A stretch of DNA of 17,757 bases from Paludibacteraceae bacterium (lineage in GTDB: Bacteria; Bacteroidota; Bacteroidia; Bacteroidales; Paludibacteraceae), in NCBI GenBank assembly GCA_024400275.1, contig JAKSMY010000041.1, positions 1 through 17,757 on the forward strand. Direction: 5' to 3'. Shown in pieces: positions 8,738 through 16,421 of this stretch. The first letter of the stretch is position 1. Each line of letters opens with the position of its first letter. The position numbers and the translations under genes are program-made. A model generated the notes under the pieces. That model ran no database searches and was not told the DNA's origin. It saw only the letters and a list, made by a program, of their open reading frames with translations.

Positions 8738-9913
8738 ATGAATAGCATTCATTTTGGTTGGTTGGTTGTCATAGCATTAGTGATTACATCGCTAATCTAT
8801 CGCCCGTGTTTGAACTTCGCCAAACGGCACAATATCGTTGATCACCCCAACAAGCGTAAGCTGCAAGACCACCCCGTTCCCGTCTTTGGTGGAACGACAG
8901 TTGTGTTAGGTATGCTCATTCCGTTAATTTGCACCATCTATTTCTTCAATGCAACAGAGTTATGGTACGCGCTTGGTGCCATCCTTGTTTTGTGGTGCAT
9001 TGGAGTGCTGGACGACATTTACGGACTTAGCGCCAGTTTGCGGTTCATATTGGAGTTAGGCATTATTTGGATATTGCTGTGGCAACCTACTATGCAAACC
9101 AACGGACTAATGCTCAACGACTTGGGTGGTTTGTGGGGCAGAAACGAGATTTCGCATTTCACCACTATTCCGCTTACACTCATTGCCGGTGTCGGCATTA
9201 TCAATTCTATCAACCTCATTGATGGCGTAGATGGCTATTCCAGTGGCTACGGCATTGTGGCAAACATCATCTTTGCACTTATATTCTTCTTGGTGGGGGC
9301 ACAAGCGATGGGTATGTTGGCGCTAATAACCGCTGCGTCACTTATTCCTTTCTATCTGCACAATGTCTTTGGGAAAACCAGTAAGATGTATATCGGCGAC
9401 GGCGGTAGTTTGGTTATCGGCTTTGTTCTGGCATACAACGTACTGGCGATGTTAGATAGCGGCTCTGTTTGCCATATATTGGAGCAGCAAAATGTCGGCT
9501 TAGTTGCCTTATCACTCGCTATTTTGTGTATTCCTGTTTTTGACACGCTGCGTGTTATGGTAGCACGTCTCTGTCATGGCATATCGCCCTTTACGCCGGA
9601 TAAAACACACTTGCACCATCTATTTATTGATATGGGCTTCTCTCACGTAGCCACCTCAACGTCTATTATTCTCTTGCAACTGCTCATCATTGCCCTTTGG
9701 TATATCAGTTTCCTGTGTGGGTTGAGTATCGACGGACAGTTTTATCTCGTTATTCTTTTAGGTCTGAGTGTTTGCGGTTCATATTACTATATGCGCCATT
9801 GCCAGAAAGTCAACAATGCTTGCTGGAAACGTTGCTGTCAGTTTGGAGAACAGACACACGGGGAGAAAGGAGCCATCTGGTTACATATTCAGCAATTCAT
9901 TGACAAACTATAA
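8738..9913 (+). CDS. WecA/MraY-family undecaprenyl-phosphate sugar-1-phosphate transferase
   Basis: This polyprenyl-phosphate N-acetylhexosamine-1-phosphate transferase of 391 residues has about ten membrane segments. It would start a lipid-linked glycan by moving a HexNAc-1-P from UDP-HexNAc to undecaprenyl phosphate. The active-site motifs appear in order: HNIVDHPNKRKLQDHPVP split as VDHPNKRKLQ and HPVPVFGG near residue 30-50, D92-D93 in GVLDDIYG, NLIDGVDG with D162 and D165, IGDGGSL with D221, and the cytoplasmic His loop KTHLHH (289-294). WecA-like rather than MraY is preferred because of the KTHLHH loop and the genetic setting. Its presence next to a PglC-type initiator in the same operon is unusual. 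The C-terminal ~30 residues are hydrophilic and of unclear function. Confidence 0.92.
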   Translation: MNSIHFGWLVVIALVITSLIYRPCLNFAKRHNIVDHPNKRKLQDHPVPVFGGTTVVLGMLIPLICTIYFFNATELWYALGAILVLWCIGVLDDIYGLSASLRFILELGIIWILLWQPTMQTNGLMLNDLGGLWGRNEISHFTTIPLTLIAGVGIINSINLIDGVDGYSSGYGIVANIIFALIFFLVGAQAMGMLALITAASLIPFYLHNVFGKTSKMYIGDGGSLVIGFVLAYNVLAMLDSGSVCHILEQQNVGLVALSLAILCIPVFDTLRVMVARLCHGISPFTPDKTHLHHLFIDMGFSHVATSTSIILLQLLIIALWYISFLCGLSIDGQFYLVILLGLSVCGSYYYMRHCQKVNNACWKRCCQFGEQTHGEKGAIWLHIQQFIDKL

Positions 9914-9914
9914 C

Positions 9915-10703
9915 ATGCAAATCAGCGTTATCATACCGACCTACCAACCACGCGACTACTTGTGGCAGTGCTTAGATGCTCTCCGTCAGCAAACCCTACC
10001 ATCTAACCAATGGGAGGTCATTCTCATTCTCAATGGTCCAAAAGAGCCCTACTTGTCTGCTATACAAGAACACATCAGCAATCTTCATAGCAGCAATATA
10101 CGTTTATTATACACAGACCAAGCTGGAGTTAGTCATGCACGCAACATAGGTTTAGATAATGCACAAGGAGAATACATCACCTTCATTGACGATGACGACT
10201 ATGTATCTCCCGCCTTCCTCGAAGAACTGCTATCACAAGCCACGCCACAAATAGTTAGTCTATGTAATGTACACGCTTTCTCTGACGAGCAAACTCACCT
10301 GCCCAACTATTTTGAAGACGCTTATCTTGAACATGCCAACGGTGGACTACAACCTTTCTACAAGGCACGAAAATTCTTCTCTTCGGCTTGTCTCAAACTC
10401 ATTCACCGTAACATAATTGCCAATCGTCGCTTTAATGAGCATTATAAAAACGGAGAAGATAGTTTATTTATGTTCCTGATTAGTGATAAACTGTCTCAAG
10501 TACAATTCACTTCTCCTAACGCCATCTATTACCGCCGAGTACGCACCAATAGCGCATCTACACGGGTCAATAAACGGCAGCAGATTAGTTATAGCATTCA
10601 TCTCATTGGGGCATACCACAAAATATATCGGCAGGGGAATTATTTATTTCGCTTTTATATAACACGCCTGCTGGCAGCTATTCATACTATATTGACTCAT
10701 TAA
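9915..10703 (+). CDS. GT2-family glycosyltransferase
   Basis: The 262-residue GT-A enzyme begins MQISVIIPTYQP at ATG 9915, 1 bp after the WecA-like stop. The open frame extends upstream to 9768, but that part overlaps the preceding gene and lacks family similarity. The nucleotide-binding start is followed by QAGVSHARNIGLDNAQGEY (seen as GVSHARNIGLDNA) and the metal motif FIDDDDYVSP. The C-terminal region has NGEDSLFMF, the usual E-D pair near the acceptor site. It probably adds one sugar to the lipid-linked unit; donor and linkage are unknown. A 6-bp gap separates it from the next GT2 gene. Confidence 0.9.
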   Translation: MQISVIIPTYQPRDYLWQCLDALRQQTLPSNQWEVILILNGPKEPYLSAIQEHISNLHSSNIRLLYTDQAGVSHARNIGLDNAQGEYITFIDDDDYVSPAFLEELLSQATPQIVSLCNVHAFSDEQTHLPNYFEDAYLEHANGGLQPFYKARKFFSSACLKLIHRNIIANRRFNEHYKNGEDSLFMFLISDKLSQVQFTSPNAIYYRRVRTNSASTRVNKRQQISYSIHLIGAYHKIYRQGNYLFRFYITRLLAAIHTILTH

Positions 10704-10709
10704 CGCACT

Positions 10710-11474
10710 ATGTCACAAGACAACGCCAACATATTAGTTTCTGTCATTATGCCAACCTACAACTGTGCGCAATTCATTGCACGCAGTATAGAGTCCGTTT
10801 TGGCACAAACTCACACCAATTGGGAGCTACTTATTGTGGACGATTGCTCTACAGACGACACAACTTCCGTTGTCAAACCCTACCGTCAAGACACGCGCAT
10901 TCACTATTCCGTTTTAGACCACAATAGTGGTGCTGCTGTGGCACGCAACACGGCTTTGCTGCAAGCCAAAGGGCAATATATCGCTTTCCTTGATAGTGAC
11001 GACTATTGGTCTGCTGACAAACTGACGCTACAGATTGAATTTATGCAAGCGCACCACTATGCGTTCACTTATACCGCATTTCACCGCACGGATAAACCAT
11101 TGCGTATCAGCGGACCAAAACATATCACACCACTGATGATGAGTGCTTTCTGTTGGCCTTCCTGCCCTACCGTAATGTACGACAGACAGGTTATTGGCCT
11201 AATACAGATACCTCCTATTCGCAAGCACAACGACTATGCGATGTGGCTGCAAATCATACAAAAAGCAGATTGTTATCTGTTAGACCAAGATCTATTTGCC
11301 TACAACAAGCACGCAGGTTCGATTTCTTCAACCAATTACTGGTCTTTGATTAAATGGCACTATATCCTTTGGCACCAAGTCATCAAGAAAAACGCCCTTA
11401 CTTCCATTTGGTGGACGTTAATGAATATCATCTTCGGAATCTATAAAAAACTTCGTTATGTCCAACCTATGTAA
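10710..11474 (+). CDS. GT2-family glycosyltransferase
   Basis: The 254-residue GT-A enzyme begins VSVIMPTYNCAQFIARSIES and continues with LLIVDDCSTDDT, NSGAAVARNTAL and the metal motif FLDSDDYW. These are the classic family 2 elements. The later HNDYAMWLQIIQKAD corresponds to the catalytic-base region (D-x-x-x-W). The short C-terminus is amphipathic and may sit on the membrane. It overlaps the following sugar transferase gene by 17 bp, so the two products are likely made together. The sugar specificity cannot be told from the sequence. Confidence 0.92.
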   Translation: MSQDNANILVSVIMPTYNCAQFIARSIESVLAQTHTNWELLIVDDCSTDDTTSVVKPYRQDTRIHYSVLDHNSGAAVARNTALLQAKGQYIAFLDSDDYWSADKLTLQIEFMQAHHYAFTYTAFHRTDKPLRISGPKHITPLMMSAFCWPSCPTVMYDRQVIGLIQIPPIRKHNDYAMWLQIIQKADCYLLDQDLFAYNKHAGSISSTNYWSLIKWHYILWHQVIKKNALTSIWWTLMNIIFGIYKKLRYVQPM

Positions 11475-12075
11475 ATACATATTTGACCGTTTAGGGGCTC
11501 TGCTCGGACTTCTTATCATTTGGCCGGTTCTGTTGGTAATTCTTATTTTTATTACCTTGCAAAAACCTTATGCCCCTGCTATTTTTAAGCAGCAGCGTGT
11601 TGGCCGTCATGGCAAACTCTTTACGATGTATAAGTTCCGCACTATGACCCCCAATCACGGCGGAAATAGCATATCTGTGGCCGGCGAAGCGCGTATCACA
11701 CCGTGGGGCGCTATCCTTCGCCGCTATAAATTAGATGAGTTGCTTGAGTTGTGGAATATCCTTATCGGCGATATGTCTTTTGTTGGACCACGCCCCGATG
11801 TGCCCGGTTATGCAGACTGCCTGACAGGCGAAGACCGCATCGTGCTGACCCTCCGACCGGGCATCACAGGTCCTGCCTCGCTCAAGTACCGCAACGAGGA
11901 GGAGATTTTGGCCAATGTGCCCAATCCTCAACAGTACAACAATGAAATCATCTACCCTGATAAAGTGCGTATCAATAAATACTACGCTACACATTATTCA
12001 TTCATAACGGATATTCAGATGATTATTTGCACTATTTTGGGCAAACACATGCTATACAACAACGAACTAATTTAA
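11458..12075 (+). CDS. PglC/WcaJ-type phosphoglycosyl transferase (bacterial sugar transferase)
   Basis: This 205-residue monotopic phosphoglycosyl transferase moves a sugar-1-phosphate from a UDP-sugar to undecaprenyl phosphate. It has a single N-terminal hydrophobic re-entrant helix (LGALLGLLIIWPVLLVIL), then FKQQRVGRHGKLFTMYKFRTM, read here as FKQQRVGRHGK and MYKFRTM. The catalytic Asp93-Glu94 dyad lies in YKLDELLELWNILIGDMS, followed by FVGPRPDVPG. The size and lack of an N-terminal four-helix domain place it with the small PglC-like forms rather than full WcaJ. Being directly upstream of PglE- and PglF-like genes, it most likely takes the amino-dideoxy sugar they make. It overlaps the previous GT2 gene by 17 bp. 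Confidence 0.93.
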   Translation: MSNLCKYIFDRLGALLGLLIIWPVLLVILIFITLQKPYAPAIFKQQRVGRHGKLFTMYKFRTMTPNHGGNSISVAGEARITPWGAILRRYKLDELLELWNILIGDMSFVGPRPDVPGYADCLTGEDRIVLTLRPGITGPASLKYRNEEEILANVPNPQQYNNEIIYPDKVRINKYYATHYSFITDIQMIICTILGKHMLYNNELI

Positions 12076-12086
12076 TAATATATAAT

Positions 12087-13328
12087 ATGAATAAACGTAT
12101 TTATTTATGTCTGGCTCACATGAGCGGCAATGAGCAGAAGTACATTCAAGAGGCCTTTGACACCAACTGGGTGGTTCCGTTGGGTCCCAATGTGAATGCT
12201 TTTGAGGAAGATTTGCGTCAGTTTGTCGGACAAGACAGACAAATAGTTGCTCTTTCTGCCGGCACGGCTGCTGTGCATTTGGCACTGATTGCATGTGGCG
12301 TCAAAGCAGGGGACGAGGTATGTGTTCAGTCCTTTACGTTCTGCGCCAGCAGTCACCCTATCAAATACTTAGGGGCAACGCCTGTGTTTATTGATTCCGA
12401 GGCAGATTCATGGAACATGGACCCACTGCTTTTAGAGCAAGCCATTATTGACCGTAAGCAACAAACAGGGCACAACCCCAAAGCGATTATCGTAGTTGCT
12501 CTATATGGTATGCCGTATCGTATTGAAGACATTTTGGCAATTGCCAACAAGTACGATATTCCTGTTATCGAAGATGCTGCAGAGGGATTGGGCAGTCGCT
12601 ACAAAGGGCAGGTTTTAGGTACTTTTGGCGCTTATGGTGTCCTCTCTTTCAATGGGAATAAGATGATTACCACTTCCGGTGGTGGCGCGCTTATTTGCCC
12701 TGATGAGGAAGCAAGACAAAGAATCATGTGGTATGCGACACAAGCTCGTGACGCCTATCCTTATTACCAACATGAGGAGATTGGGTACAATTATCGTCTC
12801 AGTAATATCTGTGCCGGTATCGGACGGGGACAAATGACCGTATTGAATGACCACATCTGTCATCACCAACATATCGCCTCGCTCTATGAGGAGGCGTTCG
12901 CACATATAGACGGCATTACTTTTCATGCTGCACCCAACAGCGATTACGATAGCAATTATTGGCTCAACACGATTACGCTTGACCCCTCTTTGCGCATCAA
13001 GGGACAGGAGAATGCCTACAAAGTAGCCATTCAAGGTGCCGTTGGTGGGGCTGCCGGGGTGACGCATCAGGTAGAAGAGTTACATACGGATTGTGAACCA
13101 AATACCAATGTTGAGGCACTTCGTATGTATTTAGACCAAGCAGGCATTGAAAGCCGTCCCTTGTGGAAACCGATGCACAAACAACCTGTCTATCAAGGTG
13201 CTCCGGCGTACGTAAATGGCGTTAGCGAATCGCTCTTTAAGGTAGGTATGTGCCTTCCGTCGGGACCGATGGTTACCGATGAAGATGTACAGTATATTAT
13301 TCAAACCATTCAATCTGCTATTATTTGA
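12087..13328 (+). CDS. DegT/DnrJ/EryC1/StrS-family PLP aminotransferase, PglE-like
   Basis: The 413-residue cytoplasmic PLP enzyme would aminate the 4-keto sugar made by the downstream dehydratase. It begins RIYLCLAHMSGNEQKYI, and family motifs follow: NWVVPLGPNVNAFE, ALSAGTAAVHLALIACGV, VIEDAAEGLG, and the PLP-binding Lys192 in SFNGNKMITTSGGG. The C-terminus contains ESRPLWKPMHKQPVY and LCLPSG-like GMCLPSGPMVTDEDV. A Gly/Ala-rich segment with GAVGGAAGVTH precedes ESRPLWKPMH and makes the protein longer than the compact Campylobacter PglE. I chose ATG 12087; the open frame reaches back to 12027, but that part overlaps the sugar transferase gene. The stop is 2 bp before the dehydratase ATG. 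Confidence 0.92.
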   Translation: MNKRIYLCLAHMSGNEQKYIQEAFDTNWVVPLGPNVNAFEEDLRQFVGQDRQIVALSAGTAAVHLALIACGVKAGDEVCVQSFTFCASSHPIKYLGATPVFIDSEADSWNMDPLLLEQAIIDRKQQTGHNPKAIIVVALYGMPYRIEDILAIANKYDIPVIEDAAEGLGSRYKGQVLGTFGAYGVLSFNGNKMITTSGGGALICPDEEARQRIMWYATQARDAYPYYQHEEIGYNYRLSNICAGIGRGQMTVLNDHICHHQHIASLYEEAFAHIDGITFHAAPNSDYDSNYWLNTITLDPSLRIKGQENAYKVAIQGAVGGAAGVTHQVEELHTDCEPNTNVEALRMYLDQAGIESRPLWKPMHKQPVYQGAPAYVNGVSESLFKVGMCLPSGPMVTDEDVQYIIQTIQSAII

Positions 13329-13330
13329 AA

Positions 13331-15289
13331 ATGAAAAACTCCTATCTATCATATATTGTCCACAATATATCCACTTTCAGGTACGCACCTCGGTGGGCTA
13401 TTCTGTGCATTGATTTATTTATCAGTATCGTTGCGTTCTTGTTGGCGTTGGCTATTGGTAGTAGTTTATTCCAATACGGGATGAACGAGGTTGTGCTGTC
13501 TATCGGTCAGCAAGTTTTGATTTTATTTATAGTACAGACAATTGCGTTTTTGCTCTTTCACACCTACGCCGGTATTATTCGTTTCTCTACCTTTATAGAT
13601 ATTATTAAGATCTTCTTTGCATTGGTTATAGCCACCACCGCAATTTTGATTTTCAATGCGTTTGTAGAGCGATTGGTGGGTCTAAAGTGTTTTCTCAACA
13701 CTTCCCTGCTCATTTATATCGGTACTGCATTTATTTTGCTTTTCTGTTTCCGTGTAGGGGTAAAGACTGTTTACGATGATGTCGTAGCACGGGGCAGCAA
13801 CCGCAAGCGCGTACTCATTTATGGTACCAAGGCGGCGGGACAAGCCATTGCCCAAATGCTGCTCTCGTCCGGGCCTAATAGCGACTATTTGCCTGTGGGC
13901 TTTATCACTGATGGTAAGGACGTTAAGCAGTATTTCATACAGGGACTGAAGGTGTATTTGATGGACGACCACATCATCGACACAATGAATAAACTTGGGG
14001 TCAGAGATGTGATTATCTCTCCGCTCAAGATGAAGGAAATCAACCCCACCACCGACTTGGATATTTTCTTGTCGCACGAAATACGTATTCTGACCACGCC
14101 GTCCTTTACCAACTGGGACAAGGACACCAACGACCACGCTCGTATCGGTCGAATTGATTCCCTGCGTATTGAGGACTTATTAGAGCGTCCCACGATTAAC
14201 ATTAATACCGATAATGTAAGGTCTATCCTGAGCAACCAAACCGTCATGATTACCGGTGCTGCAGGCAGTATCGGTAGCGAATTGGTGCGTCAAGTGCTGC
14301 AATATAAGCCGGGCTGCGTTGTCCTATACGAACAGGCAGAGTCGCCGCTGCATGACCTGCGTTTAGACCTTAAGCAACAGTATCCGGACGCACACATAGT
14401 GGCTATTATCGGCGACATACGCAACCGCACCAAGTTAGAGCAAACCTTTGCCGCCTACCACCCTCAGGTGGTCTTCCACGCTGCTGCCTACAAGCACGTG
14501 CCGTTGATGGAAGAGTTCCCTAACGAAGCCGTTTTGACCAATGTACTCGGTACACGCTACGTAGCGGACCTTGCCGTACAGTACGGGGTGCAACGCTTTG
14601 TAATGATTTCCACCGACAAGGCCGTCAACCCAACCAACGTCATGGGCACATCTAAACGTATTGCAGAGATTTATGTGCAAGCCCTCAATCGTGCATTGTG
14701 CATTTCTCCTCTTACTGAGGGGGTCAGTGAGTGTCGTCAATCCACCAAGTTCATCACCACCCGTTTTGGCAATGTACTCGGCAGTAACGGTTCGGTTATT
14801 CCCTATTTCAAGAAACAGATTGCTGCAGGCGGTCCGGTCACGGTGACACACCCGGACATCATTCGTTTCTTTATGACCATACCTGAAGCGTGTACGCTCG
14901 TCATGGAAGCAGCCACCTTGGGCAATGGGGGTGAGATCTTCGTCTTCGACATGGGCAAGCCCGTCAAGATTTTGGACCTTGCACGCAATATGATTCGCTT
15001 GGCCGGATTCCAGCCGGACAAAGATATCTCTGTCATTTTCACCGGTTTACGTCCCGGAGAAAAACTGTACGAAGAGGTACTTAACCAGAAGGAAACGACC
15101 CTTCCTACCGCCAACGAAAAGATTATGATAGCGCGTGTACGCGAAGCCGACTACGATACCATTTGTGCGCAAATAGATACATTGGTAACGCTGGCGCAAG
15201 AAGGTAACGCTATGAAGACTGTACTACAAATGAAACAGATGGTGCCGGAATTTAAGTCCAAAAACTCCATCTATGAACAACTCGACTAA
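13331..15289 (+). CDS. pglF: PglF/CapD-like membrane-anchored UDP-GlcNAc 4,6-dehydratase
   Basis: The 652-residue enzyme should convert UDP-GlcNAc to the 4-keto-6-deoxy sugar, the step before the PglE-like aminotransferase. Four membrane helices occupy about residues 20-140. A first nucleotide-binding domain starts at RKRVLIYGTKAAGQA, and the catalytic SDR domain begins with T308-G-A-A-G-S-I-G315. The active site has T428, D429 and K430, then M438 in place of the usual SDR tyrosine, and K442. The D-to-M spacing of nine fits PglF. FITTRFGNVLGSNGSVIP and RPGEKLYEE are typical. Residues 454-471 (RALCIS, then PLTEGVSECRQS) replace a variable family segment and are encoded by module A joined to a module B-like hairpin. 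ATG 13331 is preferred over TTG 13325. Confidence 0.94.
   Translation: MKNSYLSYIVHNISTFRYAPRWAILCIDLFISIVAFLLALAIGSSLFQYGMNEVVLSIGQQVLILFIVQTIAFLLFHTYAGIIRFSTFIDIIKIFFALVIATTAILIFNAFVERLVGLKCFLNTSLLIYIGTAFILLFCFRVGVKTVYDDVVARGSNRKRVLIYGTKAAGQAIAQMLLSSGPNSDYLPVGFITDGKDVKQYFIQGLKVYLMDDHIIDTMNKLGVRDVIISPLKMKEINPTTDLDIFLSHEIRILTTPSFTNWDKDTNDHARIGRIDSLRIEDLLERPTININTDNVRSILSNQTVMITGAAGSIGSELVRQVLQYKPGCVVLYEQAESPLHDLRLDLKQQYPDAHIVAIIGDIRNRTKLEQTFAAYHPQVVFHAAAYKHVPLMEEFPNEAVLTNVLGTRYVADLAVQYGVQRFVMISTDKAVNPTNVMGTSKRIAEIYVQALNRALCISPLTEGVSECRQSTKFITTRFGNVLGSNGSVIPYFKKQIAAGGPVTVTHPDIIRFFMTIPEACTLVMEAATLGNGGEIFVFDMGKPVKILDLARNMIRLAGFQPDKDISVIFTGLRPGEKLYEEVLNQKETTLPTANEKIMIARVREADYDTICAQIDTLVTLAQEGNAMKTVLQMKQMVPEFKSKNSIYEQLD
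14688..14738 (+). repeat. Composite module A plus module B repeat inside the PglF-like gene
   Basis: CGTGCATTGTGCATT (14690-14704) is identical to the module A core in the flippase and ftsY genes but is read in a different frame (RALCI, not CIVHC). It is followed by a module B-like hairpin: CTCCTC (14706-14711) pairs with GAGGGG (14717-14722), with one G-T pair, around the 5-nt loop TTACT. As in ugd, the hairpin is read as LTEG. The composite lies just before the conserved KFITTRFGNV motif. Confidence 0.7.
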
Positions 15290-15304
15290 TTAACCAATAC
15301 AAAT

Positions 15305-16288
15305 ATGAGCTTTTTTGATTTATTTAAGAAAAACAAGACACAAGAAGAACAACAACAGGAAGTAGAAGTTCTAAACGAGGGTTTGCAGAAAACCAAGACC
15401 TCTGTTTTGGATAAAATATCGCACGCCATTGTGGGAAAGTCCACGGTTGATGACGATGTGTTGGACAATTTAGAGGAAGCCCTTATTACTTCCGATGTGG
15501 GCGTAGAAACGACTTTGCGTATCATTGAGCGCATTCAGGCGCGTGTGGCAAAAGATAAGTATGTCAATACCGCCGAACTTAACCAACTGCTGGTAGAGGA
15601 AACCTGTGCCCTACTCGCAGAAAACACCCAACCTCAACCGTGCATTGTGCATTGCCAACCGTCAATCGCCAAGATTCCCTACGTCATCATGGTTGTGGGC
15701 GTGAATGGTGTGGGCAAGACCACTACGATTGGTAAGTTAGCCAAGCAGTTTAAGGATGCCGGCAAGAAGGTCTATCTCGGAGCTGCCGATACTTTCCGTG
15801 CCGCTGCTGTGGAGCAACTCTGTATTTGGGGTGAGCGCGTAGGCGTGCCTGTTATCAAGCAGAAACAGGGGTCCGACCCTGCCTCTGTAGCGTTTGATAC
15901 GCTGCAATCGGCTGTTAAGAACAATGCCGATGTCGTACTCATTGACACGGCCGGCCGTCTGCATAATAAGATTAACCTCATGAACGAACTGACTAAGATT
16001 AAGTCCGTTATGCAAAAGGTGGTACCCGATGCGCCACACGATGTCATGCTCGTTTTGGACGGTTCTACGGGTCAGAATGCTTTTGAGCAAGCCAAGCAGT
16101 TCACGCAAGCCACGCAAGTGACATCGTTGGCGATTACCAAACTCGACGGTACCGCCAAAGGCGGTGTCGTGATTGGTATATCCGACCAGTTCAAAATACC
16201 TGTGCGTTATATCGGCGTTGGCGAAAAAGTAGAAGACCTCCGTGTCTTTGACAAAGAGGCCTTCGTAAAAAGCGTCTTAGGGCTCTAA
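15305..16288 (+). CDS. ftsY: Signal recognition particle receptor FtsY
   Basis: The 327-residue SRP GTPase docks ribosome-SRP complexes at the inner membrane. The short N-terminal stretch is Lys/Glu-rich (FDLFKKNKTQEEQQQE). The N domain has VDDDVLDNLEEALITSDVGV. The G domain has the P-loop G132-V-N-G-V-G-K-T-T, AADTFRAAAVEQL, DTAGR from Asp214 and TKLD from Thr278, and ends in GVGEKVEDLRVFD. Every core motif is intact. Residues 113-123 (CIVHCQPSIAK), in the linker between the N and G domains, come from a module A repeat that also occurs in the flippase. The linker is variable in the family, so the insertion is probably harmless. The gene starts 15 bp after the PglF-like gene and may share its transcript. 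Confidence 0.97.
   Translation: MSFFDLFKKNKTQEEQQQEVEVLNEGLQKTKTSVLDKISHAIVGKSTVDDDVLDNLEEALITSDVGVETTLRIIERIQARVAKDKYVNTAELNQLLVEETCALLAENTQPQPCIVHCQPSIAKIPYVIMVVGVNGVGKTTTIGKLAKQFKDAGKKVYLGAADTFRAAAVEQLCIWGERVGVPVIKQKQGSDPASVAFDTLQSAVKNNADVVLIDTAGRLHNKINLMNELTKIKSVMQKVVPDAPHDVMLVLDGSTGQNAFEQAKQFTQATQVTSLAITKLDGTAKGGVVIGISDQFKIPVRYIGVGEKVEDLRVFDKEAFVKSVLGL
15639..15675 (+). repeat. Module A repeat inside ftsY
   Basis: CGTGCATTGTGCATTG (15639-15654) is followed by CCAACCGTCAATCG. It matches the flippase copy at 2638-2674 at 32 of 37 positions and is read in the same frame as CIVHC-x-PSI-x-K. The copy lies in the N-G domain linker of FtsY. Confidence 0.75.
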
Positions 16289-16326
16289 CATTGTGCATTG
16301 TCAACTGTCAACTATCAACTGTCAAT
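16289..16326. repeat. Module A repeat with 7-bp tandem TCAACTG units after ftsY
   Basis: CATTGTGCATTG begins on the base after the ftsY TAA and is followed by 7-bp units TCAACTG, TCAACTA and TCAACTG and a final partial TCAAT. This corresponds to the CAACCGTCAATC tail of the coding copies, but expanded. It is the only clearly intergenic copy of module A in the window. Confidence 0.75.
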
Positions 16327-16370
16327 CCCGTACTATTCCCGTACAATTCCCGCACAATTCCCGTACTATA
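16327..16370. repeat. Four-unit 11-bp tandem repeat
   Basis: Four consecutive 11-bp units start with CCCG: CCCGTACTATT, CCCGTACAATT, CCCGCACAATT and CCCGTACTATA. There are no spacers, so this is not a CRISPR. The array joins module A on its left and leaves about 50 bp of A+T-rich DNA before the ATG at 16422. A degenerate two-unit version sits at 2813-2834. The 133-bp gap holds nothing else that I can recognise. Confidence 0.8.
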
Positions 16371-16421
16371 ATGCAACTATAGAATAACAATACTAAAAAC
16401 GGTATAAAAAATTTCAACGCT

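Noticed and set aside
9768..9914. Upstream extension of the GT2 gene start to 9768
   Set aside because: The extension overlaps the WecA-like gene by about 145 bp and has no GT2 similarity, whereas ATG 9915 gives the typical start SVIIPTY directly after the previous stop.
12615..13067. 150-codon open frame on the minus strand
   Set aside because: It lies fully inside the aminotransferase gene, its product resembles no family and all neighbours run on the plus strand; the same applies to the minus-strand frames at 13682-14137, 14435-14851, 2226-2606 and 15737-16117.
12990..13110. Gly/Ala-rich segment of the PglE-like protein as another repeat-derived insertion
   Set aside because: Its DNA shows no match to modules A or B, and I believe longer forms of this region are usual in Bacteroidetes aminotransferases.
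15641..15655. CIVHC as a zinc or thiol-redox motif in FtsY and the flippase
   Set aside because: The peptide comes from a DNA repeat that is read in a different frame in a third gene, so selection for metal binding is unlikely.
16327..16370. Possible CRISPR array
   Set aside because: The units are 11 bp, contiguous and without spacers, and no cas gene is present.
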